Positions 56,703-64,000 of a stretch of 64,000 nt of DNA are shown piece by piece. Source of the DNA: Billgrantia endophytica (lineage in GTDB: Bacteria > Pseudomonadota > Gammaproteobacteria > Pseudomonadales > Halomonadaceae); assembly GCF_002879615.1 (NCBI RefSeq), contig NZ_PNRF01000037.1, positions 1 through 64,000 on the forward strand, in the 5' to 3' direction. The notes beneath the pieces were generated by a model. It had not been told where the DNA came from and made no database searches. It was given only the letters and a program-made list of their open reading frames with translations. A program made the position numbers and the translations under genes. Positions within the stretch are counted from its first letter, which is position 1, and each line of letters starts with the position of its first letter.

Positions 56703-57062
56703 TCAGTCGTTAAATTCCGCCGTGCGGGTGATCGGCCCGTCCGCCTCGGCCTGGGTGCAGAACTGGGTGTAAAGCACCTGCAGCAAGGCCAGCGCCTTGC
56801 CATCGGCGATGCGATAGAAGATGTGCTTGCCTTCACGCCGCGTGGCGACCAGCCCCTGCTTGCGCAGCACACCAAGCTGCTGGGAAAGGCTGGGTTGATG
56901 AATCCCCAGCCGCGCCTCCAGGTCGCTGACACAGAGTTCCTCCTGGCTGAGTTGGCACAGCAGCAGCAGGCGATCCTCATGGGCCAGAGCGCGCAGCAGC
57001 CCGGTGGCCGCAGCGGCGGCGTCACGCATTTCGTTGATATCCAGTTGCGAGGTATCCGGCAT
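56703..57062 (-). CDS. ArsR-family repressor, BigR/SqrR-like persulfide sensor
   Basis: Winged-helix repressor of 119 residues. The recognition helix lies in LEARLGIHQPSLSQQLGVLRKQGLV, core HQPSLSQQLGVLR, and the wing in RREGKHIFYRI. Cysteines are C36, C44 and C102. C36 and C102 are 66 residues apart, the same spacing as the sensing pair of BigR (C42/C108) and SqrR (C41/C107), which form a polysulfide link. The CxC-type metal site of ArsR is absent. ATG 57062 follows AAAGGAG. A 20-bp operator lies 50 bases upstream and a transporter operon follows, so it probably represses both. Confidence 0.85.
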   Translation of the reverse strand: MPDTSQLDINEMRDAAAAATGLLRALAHEDRLLLLCQLSQEELCVSDLEARLGIHQPSLSQQLGVLRKQGLVATRREGKHIFYRIADGKALALLQVLYTQFCTQAEADGPITRTAEFND

Positions 57063-57110
57063 GGGTCGGGCTCCTTTGCGGCATGGCACCGCTCGATATG
57101 CAAAAAAAAC

Positions 57111-57130
57111 ATTATATTAAGTTATATAAT
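57111..57130. promoter_or_regulatory. Operator 1 of the ArsR repressor
   Basis: ATTATAT-TAAGTT-ATATAAT, a 7+7 inverted repeat in an AT-rich patch otherwise surrounded by GC-rich DNA. On the minus strand it contains TATAAT, so a bound repressor would cover the -10 box of the arsR-like operon. The same half-sites and spacing recur at 57977-57996. Confidence 0.7.
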
Positions 57131-57228
57131 ATTAGATGCAAAGACACCGCTTGACCCGTGCACTCCCCCTGCCCCTACCGCCTTTCGTCTTTCGCCTTGC
57201 CGACCATCCGTTCGCCCGCTGCGTGCGG

Positions 57229-57420
57229 CTATTTCCTCAGCTTGCAGGTACTGACGCCCAACAGCCGGTAGGCCGGGCAGAAGTTGAACAGGCCGGTGAC
57301 CAGCGGCACCACCCCGATCCAGCCCCACGGCCCGATCATGCCGGCCAGGGCGAGTAACATCAGCGTTGCCCCCACGACGATGCGCAGGATTTTATCGATT
57401 CCGCCCACGTTGCTTTGCAT
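57229..57420 (-). CDS. YgaP-like DUF2892 membrane protein (copy 2)
   Basis: 63-residue membrane protein: MQSNVGGIDKILRIVVG start, two hydrophobic helices and FNFCPAYRLLGVSTCK, the CPxY motif typical of DUF2892. Members without the rhodanese domain are found in BigR-type sulfur operons. AGGAGC precedes ATG 57420. It lies 25 nt after the DsrE gene, on the same strand, and precedes the second operator. Confidence 0.87.
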   Translation of the reverse strand: MQSNVGGIDKILRIVVGATLMLLALAGMIGPWGWIGVVPLVTGLFNFCPAYRLLGVSTCKLRK

Positions 57421-57445
57421 ATCGCTTGCTCCTGAAAAAGTGACG

Positions 57446-57919
57446 CTAGAAACCAAAGACCGAAATGGCCGGGTCGCGCATCATCTCGGCAATGGGCCCG
57501 GGTGCGGCCACGCCGACACCCGTACGCAGATCGCTCTCGTCATGCTCGCTGTTGGGCAGGTAGATGGCGCACACATCCACGCTGGCCCCGTTGTCCATCA
57601 GCATCTGCAGGATGCCTTCGGGCTTGACCTGGCCGGCCGGGTTGCTTGGGGGCGTGGCGATCGCCCCGGCGCTGGCATAGCCCTCGACCGCCAGTTCCCC
57701 AGCCGCATCGCACAGCAGGATCGACAGTTCCGTGCCCTGCTGCTGCATGGCGTTGGAGAGAATCATGGCCATGCCCTGGGTCTGCAGCGAGTCGCTGGTC
57801 AGGATTACCAGTGCCTTGTCGCTCGCCTCGCCGCGACCATGGCTGTCCGCTACGGCGATCCCGCCCAGCGCCATGGCGCCAGCGGCCGCTGACGTGACCA
57901 GAAGCTTCTTGATTTTCAT
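57446..57919 (-). CDS. Periplasmic DsrE-family sulfur-handling protein
   Basis: 157 residues with a signal peptide (about 1-24, ending AVA) and a DsrE/DsrF-like fold (KALVILTSDSLQTQGMAMILSNAM, core VILTSDSLQTQGMA). Two cysteines remain in the mature protein, C70 (LSILLCDAAG) and C117 (VDVCAIYLP), positions suited to carrying persulfide. DsrE proteins pass sulfur between partners; a secreted form would work in the periplasm. First gene after the 34-bp palindrome, so directly under the proposed repressor. Confidence 0.85.
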   Translation of the reverse strand: MKIKKLLVTSAAAGAMALGGIAVADSHGRGEASDKALVILTSDSLQTQGMAMILSNAMQQQGTELSILLCDAAGELAVEGYASAGAIATPPSNPAGQVKPEGILQMLMDNGASVDVCAIYLPNSEHDESDLRTGVGVAAPGPIAEMMRDPAISVFGF

Positions 57920-57969
57920 TGCCTATCTCCTCGTTTACCTGCTGCTATGGCGGTCCTTGGACACGGAAA

Positions 57970-58003
57970 CATTATCATTATATAAATTTATATAATGATA
58001 ATG
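57970..58003. promoter_or_regulatory. Perfect 34-bp palindrome containing operator 2
   Basis: A perfect 17+17 inverted repeat whose left half is CATTATCATTATATAAA. Its core, ATTATAT-AAATTT-ATATAAT (57977-57996), has the same half-sites and 6-base spacer length as operator 1. It lies about 50 bases before the DsrE start and includes TATAAT on both strands, so repressor binding would block the promoter. The AT content is far above the surrounding DNA. Confidence 0.8.
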
Positions 58004-58167
58004 CGACGCTGCCCATACGACAAGTTGTCGCAGTCGCGCGCCCGGGCAGGCGCCAGCCCAACACCATCGCCATCAGCAGGACGATCGGCGGCCGCAGCCA
58101 AGATGACCCACAAAGGCGGCTCGGCCTACTCGTGCAGGATCATGGTGCCCGGGATTCGCGGCGGCTC
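58004..58167. other. Gap with possible gene remnant
   Basis: GC-rich stretch between the palindrome and the end of the hydrolase gene. No intact gene is present. On the minus strand a short frame reads RPPIVLLMAMVLGWRLPGR, which looks like the first membrane helix of a lost protein, but it has no start or continuation. Treated as non-coding. Confidence 0.3.
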
Positions 58168-59034
58168 TCAGAACTTGTTGATTGGTACCTTGAGATAGAC
58201 CTGACCGTTGTCTTCGGCCGGAGGCAGGTGGCCGGCGCGCATGTTGACCTGTACCGACGGCAGGATCAGGCGCGGCATATCGAGGGTGGCATCGCGCTCG
58301 GTGCGCATCTTGACGAACGCTTCCTCACTGATGCCTTCATGGACATGCACGTTATGCTTGCGTTGCTCGGCCACGGTGGTCTCGTGCCGGTACTCGTTCC
58401 GCTCCGGTGTCTTGTAGTCATGGCACAGGAAGACACGGGTGTCCGGGGGGAGCGCCAGCACCTTCTGGATGGAACGAAACAGGGTACGCGCGTCGCCACC
58501 GGGAAAATCACAGCGGGCGGTACCGTAGTCGGGCATGAACAGGGTGTCGCCGACGAAGGCGGCGTCACCGATCACATAGGTGAGGCAGGCCGGTGTGTGG
58601 CCCGGGGTGTGCAGCACGTACCCTTCGAGGTTGCCGATCGAAAAAGTATCGCCCTCCTCGAGCAGCCGGTCGAACTGGCTGCCGTCGCGGGCGAACTCGG
58701 TGCCGGCATTGAACGCCTTGCCGAAGATCTCCTGCACCTCGACGATCCTGGCGCCGATGCCGGTCTTGCCGCCCAGCTTTTCGTGCAGATAGGGCGCGGC
58801 GGAGAGGTGATCGGCGTGGACGTGGGTTTCGAGGATCCACGCCACCTCCAGCTCATTAACCTGTACGAAGGCGATGATCTCGTCGGCGGAGCGCACGTCG
58901 GTGCGCCCGGCGGCGTAGTCGAAGTCGAGCACCGAGTCGAGGATCGCACAGGTCTTGCTGTCCGGGTCACGCACCACGTAGCTGAAGGTGTTGGTGGGTT
59001 CGTCGAAGAAGTGGGTCACGATGGGGTTGGTCAT
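58168..59034 (-). CDS. MBL-fold hydrolase, persulfide dioxygenase-like
   Basis: 288-residue metallo-beta-lactamase-fold protein of the Blh/ETHE1-like group that oxidises glutathione persulfide to sulfite. The metal motif THVHADHL gives H71, H73, D75 and H76. Further ligands are H146 in HTPGHTPA, D163 in VGDTLF, and His in CHDY near residue 205. Blh of Agrobacterium and Xylella is controlled by BigR, matching the ArsR-family repressor next door. The upstream region lacks the exact shared operator but has a different dyad. Enzyme type is by similarity; rhodanese domain absent. Confidence 0.87.
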   Translation of the reverse strand: MTNPIVTHFFDEPTNTFSYVVRDPDSKTCAILDSVLDFDYAAGRTDVRSADEIIAFVQVNELEVAWILETHVHADHLSAAPYLHEKLGGKTGIGARIVEVQEIFGKAFNAGTEFARDGSQFDRLLEEGDTFSIGNLEGYVLHTPGHTPACLTYVIGDAAFVGDTLFMPDYGTARCDFPGGDARTLFRSIQKVLALPPDTRVFLCHDYKTPERNEYRHETTVAEQRKHNVHVHEGISEEAFVKMRTERDATLDMPRLILPSVQVNMRAGHLPPAEDNGQVYLKVPINKF

Positions 59035-59091
59035 GGGAAGCGGTCTCCGTCGGTGTCGTTGCTTCCGGATAGGGGTACAGCATAGCCAATA

Positions 59092-59132
59092 AAACGTTAT
59101 AAGAATAGACCACTATGCTATATATGACGTTT
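59092..59132. promoter_or_regulatory. AT-rich dyad upstream of the MBL-fold hydrolase
   Basis: AAACGT (59092-59097) and ACGTTT (59127-59132) flank an AT-rich stretch with TTATAA and CTATATA, 58 to 98 bases before the hydrolase start. This is the probable promoter region of that gene. The half-sites differ from ATTATAT-N6-ATATAAT, so control by the same repressor is uncertain. The rest of the 312-base gap to the next gene (59133-59346) shows no gene. Confidence 0.4.
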
Positions 59133-59346
59133 CGCATGCCCCCCCGACTCTGTCATGAATGAAGACGCCATCCAACGAGAAATGGCGCCACCGCCGGGGA
59201 GCGGTGACACCATCCGGTGGGCGGCGCCGAAGGGCATCATGGATGGGTCATGACCAAGGGCCATGGCATCTTGGTAACCGTCGGTCAAATAGACGATACT
59301 GGATGCCTGGCTTCAAAAAACCAGCTTCAAAACATGGAATGTTGCC

Positions 59347-60048
59347 ATGCGCTTCCCCTTACGCAGTGCCTGCTTCGTCGTCCTGTCATGCCTCGCCACC
59401 GGTTCCGTCCATGCCCACGGCAACGTCTCACTTGGTATCCAGGCGGGCACCATCGGCATCGGTCCTAGCGCCAGCTGGCGATTCAGTGACCATTTCGCGC
59501 TTTCCGGTGCCTACGGCTACTTCGATTACGACAACTACGATCACAGTAGTGGTGATTATCTCTACGAAGGCGATGTCGATATCCACACATTCGCCCTGAC
59601 CCTGGACTACTACCCCTTCCCGCAGCGCGGTTTCTTCATCTCGGCCGGCATCATGCGGCCGGACTACGACTTCGACCTGCGCGCCCTGTACCGCGGTGAT
59701 GGCGTCGACAATGGCGGCGGCGGCGGCCTGCCCCCCGAGGTGGTCGACAGCGTCGCCAGGCTCGAAGGCGACGCGGAACTCTCGACCCGCACCGTCCAAC
59801 CCTATCTCGGCATCGGCTGGCGCAAGACCAGCGATACCGGCTTTGGCGTATTCGGCGAACTGGGCGCGGTGTATATCAACCCCAGGGTCAGTTTGACCCC
59901 CGCTGGTGACATCACCGAGACCGGCCATGGCGTGATCGACGAGATCATCGAAAGCGAACGCCGCCAGGCCGAGGAGGAGCTACGCGACGAACTCAACCGT
60001 TACAACGTCCTTCCCGTGGCACTGATCGGCATCGAATACACCTTCTAG
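59347..60048 (+). CDS. Outer-membrane beta-barrel protein, unassigned
   Basis: 233 residues with a signal peptide (about 1-23, ending VHA) followed by Gly- and aromatic-rich alternating strands (NVSLGIQAGTIGIGPSASWRF; FALTLDYYPF) and a C-terminal Phe (GIEYTF), the usual barrel insertion signal. A Gly stretch (about GGGGG) and a charged loop EIIESERRQAEEELRDELNR are its odd parts. It resembles small OmpW/Ail-type barrels in general plan, but I cannot name a family. Function unknown. Confidence 0.7.
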   Translation: MRFPLRSACFVVLSCLATGSVHAHGNVSLGIQAGTIGIGPSASWRFSDHFALSGAYGYFDYDNYDHSSGDYLYEGDVDIHTFALTLDYYPFPQRGFFISAGIMRPDYDFDLRALYRGDGVDNGGGGGLPPEVVDSVARLEGDAELSTRTVQPYLGIGWRKTSDTGFGVFGELGAVYINPRVSLTPAGDITETGHGVIDEIIESERRQAEEELRDELNRYNVLPVALIGIEYTF

Positions 60049-60066
60049 CCGAATACATCTTCCAGG

Positions 60067-61476
60067 CTACAGCGTCACCCGCTCCCCATAGCCGGGAATC
60101 CCGGCCTCGATGCCACTTTCGGCCAGTGTTTCCTGCAGTCGCTGCTGTGCCCCCGGCTCGCCATGTACCAGATAGATCCGCGGCGCATTGCGAAAGGCGC
60201 CAGCCCAGGCCACCAGGTCGCGCTGGCCGGCGTGGGCGGAGAAGCCACCAATGGTGTGTATCCGTGCCTTGACGGCCAGCTCTTCGCCAAAGACCTTGAC
60301 CCGCTCGGCCCCGTCGACCAACTGGCGTCCCAGAGTGCCCGCCGCCTGAAAGCCGACAATGATGACCCGGGTACTGGCCTTGGCCAGGTTGTAACGGAAA
60401 TGGTGCAGGATACGGCCACCATTGCACATGCCGGCCCCAGCGATGATGATCGCCCCGCCGTGGATGCGATTGATCGCCATTGACTCCTCGACGCTGCGTG
60501 TCAGACGCAGCCCCGGGAGGTACTGGCTGGGATCGCCCTGCGCCACGACGTTGAGCGTCTTGATATCATCCCGGTTGAGCGATTTGCGCTTCTTGTTGTA
60601 GAGCTCCGTCACGCGGATCGCCATGGGGCTGTCGAGAAAGACGAGCCGCTGTTTCAGGCGCCCTTCATGGTGCAATACGCTCAGGTGGTAAAGGATTTCC
60701 TGGGTGCGCCCTACCGCGAAGGCGGGGATCAGAACGTTACCCCCGGCGGCATGGGCCTCTTCCAGGACCCGAGCGAATTCATCGATGGTGTCTTCCAGGG
60801 GACGATGGTCCCGGTCGCCATAGGTGCTTTCCATCAGAACCAGGTCGGCATCCTGGATACGCTCCGGATCTTTCATCAGCACCGAGCCTGGGTTGCCAAG
60901 GTCGCCGGAGAAGACCAGCCGACGCTGGCGGCCGCCCGAGGGTACGTTGAGCTCGACGATGGCGGAACCGAGGATATGGCCGGCGTCACGATAGATCAGG
61001 GTCACGTCGCCAGGTAGCGTTGCCGGCTGTCCATAGGCGTGGGTGCGACACAGCGCCAGGGTGCGTTCCACGTCGGCCAGCTCATAAAGTGGCTCGATCA
61101 GCGGCTTGCCGGCCTTCTTGCGCCATCTGTTTTGCCACTCGATATCCTTGGCCATCACGAAAGCGGCATCCACCAGCATGATTTCCATCAGGTCGCGGGT
61201 GTCGTTCGTGCAGTGAATCGGCCCGCTGTAGCCTTCGCGTACCAGCTTCGGCAACAGGCCCGCATGGTCCAGATGACCATGGGAGATCACGACCGCGTCG
61301 AGGGATCTGGCCAACCCGCCAAAGGGCGTGGCATTGGCCTGGTCAGCATCCGGCCCGCCCTGATGGAGGCCGCACTCCAGCAGCAATTTATGGGAACGGT
61401 CGTTACCGTCAACGTCAAGAAGATAACGTGAGCCGGTGACTTCTCCCACGGCACCCAGGAAGGTCAATGTCGACAT
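60067..61476 (-). CDS. MBL-fold exonuclease, beta-CASP (CPSF/Ysh1-like) family
   Basis: 469-residue metallo-beta-lactamase with a beta-CASP domain. Metal motif SHGHLDHAG, later DAGHILGSA and STYGDRDH, beta-CASP blocks FAVGRTQEILY and GAGMCNGGRI, and a C-terminal HTIGGFSAHAGQRDL with HGE. These features match RNA-specific members that process or degrade RNA, similar to the bacterial homologues of the eukaryotic polyadenylation endonuclease CPSF-73. Convergent with the barrel gene. Specific RNA target unknown. Confidence 0.88.
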   Translation of the reverse strand: MSTLTFLGAVGEVTGSRYLLDVDGNDRSHKLLLECGLHQGGPDADQANATPFGGLARSLDAVVISHGHLDHAGLLPKLVREGYSGPIHCTNDTRDLMEIMLVDAAFVMAKDIEWQNRWRKKAGKPLIEPLYELADVERTLALCRTHAYGQPATLPGDVTLIYRDAGHILGSAIVELNVPSGGRQRRLVFSGDLGNPGSVLMKDPERIQDADLVLMESTYGDRDHRPLEDTIDEFARVLEEAHAAGGNVLIPAFAVGRTQEILYHLSVLHHEGRLKQRLVFLDSPMAIRVTELYNKKRKSLNRDDIKTLNVVAQGDPSQYLPGLRLTRSVEESMAINRIHGGAIIIAGAGMCNGGRILHHFRYNLAKASTRVIIVGFQAAGTLGRQLVDGAERVKVFGEELAVKARIHTIGGFSAHAGQRDLVAWAGAFRNAPRIYLVHGEPGAQQRLQETLAESGIEAGIPGYGERVTL

Positions 61477-61595
61477 GAAGGGCTGGATCCTTGCGCATCT
61501 ATGATAGATGCCTCCAGCATACTGGAAGCCGGCGTCTCTGGCGCGGCTTCAGACAGCAGATTCGGCCCTGCCCCGCCGGCAGGCGACGGGCGCCC

Positions 61596-62465
61596 TCACC
61601 CCAGCCCGGAGCCTGGCACCGCCCCTTGCTTCGGCGTCATGCGGGGGGCGTCGCTTCCCCACCAGTGCGCAAGCCCTTCGGCCCAGCCCGACGGTCCGGT
61701 TGCCTGGCTGCGATAGAGCGCCGGCTGCCGTGGGGCAAGGGGGGAAACGGCACCCCCACGGATGATGACTGCCTGGTCCACCGCTTCCAGCAACGATTGA
61801 TCATTGGGCCCATCTCCCAGCCCCAGGGTCAAGGGTTCACACCCACGCAGTGCCTTGAAGCGGCTGACCAGCCAAGTCACGGCGCCACCCTTGTCGGGAC
61901 CGCCGGTAACGTGCCAGAAGCGTCGGCCTTGCACCAGCCTCAGGCCATCGTCCTGAAGTGCCTCGCGAAACGGCGCCAGCGCCGAGGGGTCGCTTTTCCA
62001 TACCAGGGGTTCGCTACCCTGGCGGATCCGCGCCAACCGTGCATCGTCCTCATCCAGGCCGGTCAATGCCATGATCTCTTCCAGGGTCATCTCGCCCATG
62101 GTATCGAACGCGACTCCCAGCCGCTCGCGCCATACGGCTAGACGCTTGCGTATGAAAGCGATGTCCAGCCCCAGATTGCGCATGACGACGCCATCCGGGC
62201 CAGGGGGCTCACGCTCCAGATGCGCATGACTCCAGGCCGGGGGCAAGCCGACAACGCTACCGTTCTCGGCAATGAAAGGCGTATCGCTGAGACCCAGCCG
62301 TTGGCGTAATGGCAGCATTTCGGCCCTGGTACGACAGGTCACAGGGATCACCGGAACGCCCAGGGTCTTGAGGCGCAGCAGCCAGGGTCTGGCCTGCTGC
62401 CAATCATAGCTGTCGTGATCGAGGAGCGAGCCATCGAGGTCGGTAAAGACCAGGCGGGGCTGCAT
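61596..62465 (-). CDS. Mannosyl-3-phosphoglycerate phosphatase-like HAD-IIB protein
   Basis: 289-residue HAD-IIB phosphatase. Motif I FTDLDGSLLDHDSY near residue 6, motif II VIPVTCRTRAEM, cap region FIAENGSVVGLP, motif III/IV GGAVTWLVSRF and GLGDGPNDQSLLEAVD. This is the pattern of mannosyl-3-phosphoglycerate phosphatase (E. coli YedP type). The product, mannosylglycerate, is an osmolyte in some organisms, which would suit a halophile, but no synthase gene is in the window. ATG 62465 follows AGGACTCCGCC. Confidence 0.82.
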   Translation of the reverse strand: MQPRLVFTDLDGSLLDHDSYDWQQARPWLLRLKTLGVPVIPVTCRTRAEMLPLRQRLGLSDTPFIAENGSVVGLPPAWSHAHLEREPPGPDGVVMRNLGLDIAFIRKRLAVWRERLGVAFDTMGEMTLEEIMALTGLDEDDARLARIRQGSEPLVWKSDPSALAPFREALQDDGLRLVQGRRFWHVTGGPDKGGAVTWLVSRFKALRGCEPLTLGLGDGPNDQSLLEAVDQAVIIRGGAVSPLAPRQPALYRSQATGPSGWAEGLAHWWGSDAPRMTPKQGAVPGSGLG

Positions 62466-62774
62466 GGCGGAGTCCTGGAGTGGCGGAATCATCGACACGG
62501 GATCACCAACGCGTTTCGGGTAGTTGCTCTATGCGTTGCAAAAGTCGCGCCAGCCCTGTGATAAGCACGTGATCGCAAGTGGCTGCGACGAACCGATGGG
62601 TAGGCGGGATGACATACCCCGGCACCCTTCGCACCATGATTGTGCAGGCGAAGGCGCCACGGCGTGCGTCGACCGGGCGTTATCCCGCCCCGCAACGAGG
62701 TGACGGGGCGGGGCGCAGAAAGTGCTACGGGCAGTCAGCGCAGAGCCAGGTGATGCAACGCGAGACCGGCGCGA
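62466..62774. terminator. Gap with hairpin downstream of glyA
   Basis: 309 bases without a gene. CCCGCCCCG (62684-62692) and CGGGGCGGG (62704-62712) form a 9-bp stem about 60 bases past the glyA stop; no T-run follows, so it may act as a weak or rho-assisted terminator or protect the 3' end. The remaining sequence, including an imperfect GTCGC...GCGAC dyad near 62550, shows nothing I can assign. Confidence 0.5.
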
Positions 62775-64000
62775 TCAGCGATAGACGGGGAAACGAGCGC
62801 AGAGCGATTCGACCTTGCCCTTGACACTGCCTTCCAGGGTCGCGGTGTCTTCACCCTTGGCCATGGCATCGAGAATGTCGCAGATCCAGCCGGCCAGCTC
62901 GCCGCATTCGGCTGTACCGAAGCCACGCGTGGTCACCGCCGGCGTGCCGATGCGCAGTCCCGAGGTGACGAACGGGCTCTGGGGATCGCCCGGCACGGCA
63001 TTCTTGTTGACGGTAATATGGGCGCGGCCCAGGGCGGCATCCGCATCCTTGCCGGTAAGGCCCTGCTTGATCAGCGACAGCAGGAACAGGTGGTCCTCGG
63101 TACCGCCGGAAACGATGTCGTAACCGCGCTCGATGAAAACCCCGGCCATGACCTGGGCATTCTTCACGACTTGCTGCTGGTAGGTCTTGAACCCAGGCTC
63201 CATGGCCTCCTTGAAGCAGATCGCCTTGGCCGCGATGACATGCTCCAGCGGACCACCCTGACCGCCCGGGAAGACGGCGGACTGCAGCTTCTTCTCGATG
63301 TCGGCGTCGCCCTCGGCAGAGAGGATCAGCCCACCGCGCGGTCCGCGAAGCGTCTTGTGGGTGGTGGTGGTGACCACATGGGCATGGGGCAGTGGGGTCG
63401 GGTAGACGCCGGCGGCCACCAGGCCGGCCACATGGGCCATGTCGACCAGCAGGTAGGCACCAACCTCATCAGCGATTTCACGAAACCTGGCCCAGTCGAT
63501 GATCTGGGAGTAGGCGGAGAAGCCGGCAATGATCATCTTCGGCTGGTGCTCACGAGCGAGTTTCGCGACTGCCTCGTAGTCGATGCGCCCGCTGTCGTCG
63601 ATGCCATACTGCACGGCGTTGTAGTGCTTGCCGGAGAAGTTCGGCTTGGCCCCGTGGGTAAGATGGCCGCCGGCGTCGAGACTCATGCCCAGCACGGTGT
63701 CGCCCGGCTTGACCAGCGCCTGGAAAACGGCGCTGTTGGCCTGCGAGCCGGAATGGGGCTGCACGTTGGCATAGCTGGCATCGAACAGCTGCTTGGCATA
63801 GTCGATGGCCAGCTGCTCGACGATATCCACGTACTCGCAGCCGCCGTAATAGCGCTTGCCGGGATAGCCTTCCGCATATTTATTGGTGAGCTGGCTGCCC
63901 TGGGCTTCCAGCACGCGGGGGCTGGCGTAGTTCTCGGAAGCGATCAGTTCGATGTGGGCTTCCTGGCGAGCGACCTCCTTCTGCATCGCATCGAACAGGA
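62775..64000 (-). CDS. glyA: Serine hydroxymethyltransferase (5' end beyond window)
   Basis: PLP enzyme interconverting serine and glycine with tetrahydrofolate, supplying one-carbon units. Visible signatures are [48 protein letters not shown] and the PLP-lysine motif [14 protein letters not shown]. The reading frame continues to the window edge: the codons before MQKEVARQ encode LFDA, as in full-length GlyA, where about a dozen further residues precede. The start is therefore outside the window; an ATG at 63986 is internal. Confidence 0.95.
   Translation of the reverse strand, partial: LFDAMQKEVARQEAHIELIASENYASPRVLEAQGSQLTNKYAEGYPGKRYYGGCEYVDIVEQLAIDYAKQLFDASYANVQPHSGSQANSAVFQALVKPGDTVLGMSLDAGGHLTHGAKPNFSGKHYNAVQYGIDDSGRIDYEAVAKLAREHQPKMIIAGFSAYSQIIDWARFREIADEVGAYLLVDMAHVAGLVAAGVYPTPLPHAHVVTTTTHKTLRGPRGGLILSAEGDADIEKKLQSAVFPGGQGGPLEHVIAAKAICFKEAMEPGFKTYQQQVVKNAQVMAGVFIERGYDIVSGGTEDHLFLLSLIKQGLTGKDADAALGRAHITVNKNAVPGDPQSPFVTSGLRIGTPAVTTRGFGTAECGELAGWICDILDAMAKGEDTATLEGSVKGKVESLCARFPVYR

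Noticed and set aside
56703..57062. ArsR-family regulator as an arsenic or zinc sensor
   Set aside because: No CxC metal site and no ars genes nearby; cysteine spacing and neighbours favour a persulfide sensor.
53907..57254. A very long open frame on the plus strand (over 1100 codons) opposite the MMPL operon
   Set aside because: Its translation is rich in His, Gln, Arg and Gly with no domain or signal. It mirrors, in antisense, a minus-strand gene with clear family motifs. GC-rich codon usage creates such frames.
58004..58167. A small gene on either strand between the palindrome and the hydrolase
   Set aside because: The plus-strand frame has no ribosome-binding site or family features. 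The minus-strand membrane-helix-like piece has no start or continuation.
59092..59132. A third copy of the ATTATAT-N6-ATATAAT operator upstream of the MBL-fold hydrolase
   Set aside because: The region is AT-rich and has a dyad, but the half-sites (AAACGT/ACGTTT) and spacing differ.
1..64000. CRISPR arrays, prophage or integron features, tRNA or rRNA genes
   Set aside because: I saw no regularly spaced short repeats, integrase or transposase genes, or tRNA-like cloverleaf sequences on either strand.

Overview
The window is 64 kb of GC-rich, gene-dense chromosome from a gammaproteobacterium, most likely a Halomonas-type member of the Halomonadaceae. This is inferred from three things: the protein sequences; the gene orders nrdR-ribD-ribBX-ribH-nusB-thiL-pgpA and pckA-hslO-hslR-yrfG-nudE (the latter shared in outline with enterics); and intergenic repeats of a kind I associate with halomonads. 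I see no rRNA, tRNA, CRISPR array, transposase or prophage gene.

Layout. 0-7.5 kb: malate dehydrogenase, an RND efflux pair with a ChrA-type chromate transporter, and the Rsd/AlgQ anti-sigma factor. 7.7-21.5 kb: a catabolic island for a CoA-activated aromatic acid. It encodes a monooxygenase/reductase fusion of the 2-aminobenzoyl-CoA type, an SDR, a MarR regulator, a crotonase, an acyl-CoA dehydrogenase, an aryl-CoA ligase, a complete five-gene branched-chain-type ABC importer, a thioesterase, a Rid-family protein and, convergently, a kynurenine-formamidase-like hydrolase. Together these can import an aromatic acid, activate it, dearomatise it and beta-oxidise it; anthranilate is the best-supported substrate. 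21.5-41.4 kb: thiol genes (dsbB, gshA), tex, a small DUF1127 protein, a LysR/MFS pair, pckA and its hslO-hslR-yrfG-nudE neighbours, a Gfo/Idh/MocA oxidoreductase, ilvD, an orphan prephenate-dehydratase-like protein, a 415-bp cluster of palindromic repeats, and a TAXI-type TRAP transporter facing an SDR.

41.4-50.8 kb: a Lon-type protease with an acidic N-terminal extension, a DUF945 protein, and the riboflavin/nusB/thiL/pgpA operon headed by nrdR. The ribBA-like gene has a degenerate GTP cyclohydrolase II half (RibBX type), and no ribE lies between ribD and ribBX. 50.9-59.0 kb: dsbG, then the most unusual region of the window, a minus-strand reactive-sulfur island. It encodes a persulfide-dioxygenase-like hydrolase, a periplasmic DsrE protein, two YgaP-like DUF2892 membrane proteins, and an ArsR-family repressor whose two cysteines have the spacing of the persulfide sensors BigR and SqrR. 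The repressor heads a tightly packed operon for an MMPL/RND transporter, a LolA-like periplasmic protein and an outer-membrane barrel. Two copies of the same 20-bp operator (ATTATAT-N6-ATATAAT), one inside a perfect 34-bp palindrome, precede the two transcription units. This suggests an envelope export system under persulfide control.

59.3-64 kb: an outer-membrane barrel, a CPSF-like RNA-processing hydrolase, a mannosyl-3-phosphoglycerate-phosphatase-like HAD enzyme, and glyA, whose 5' end lies outside the window.
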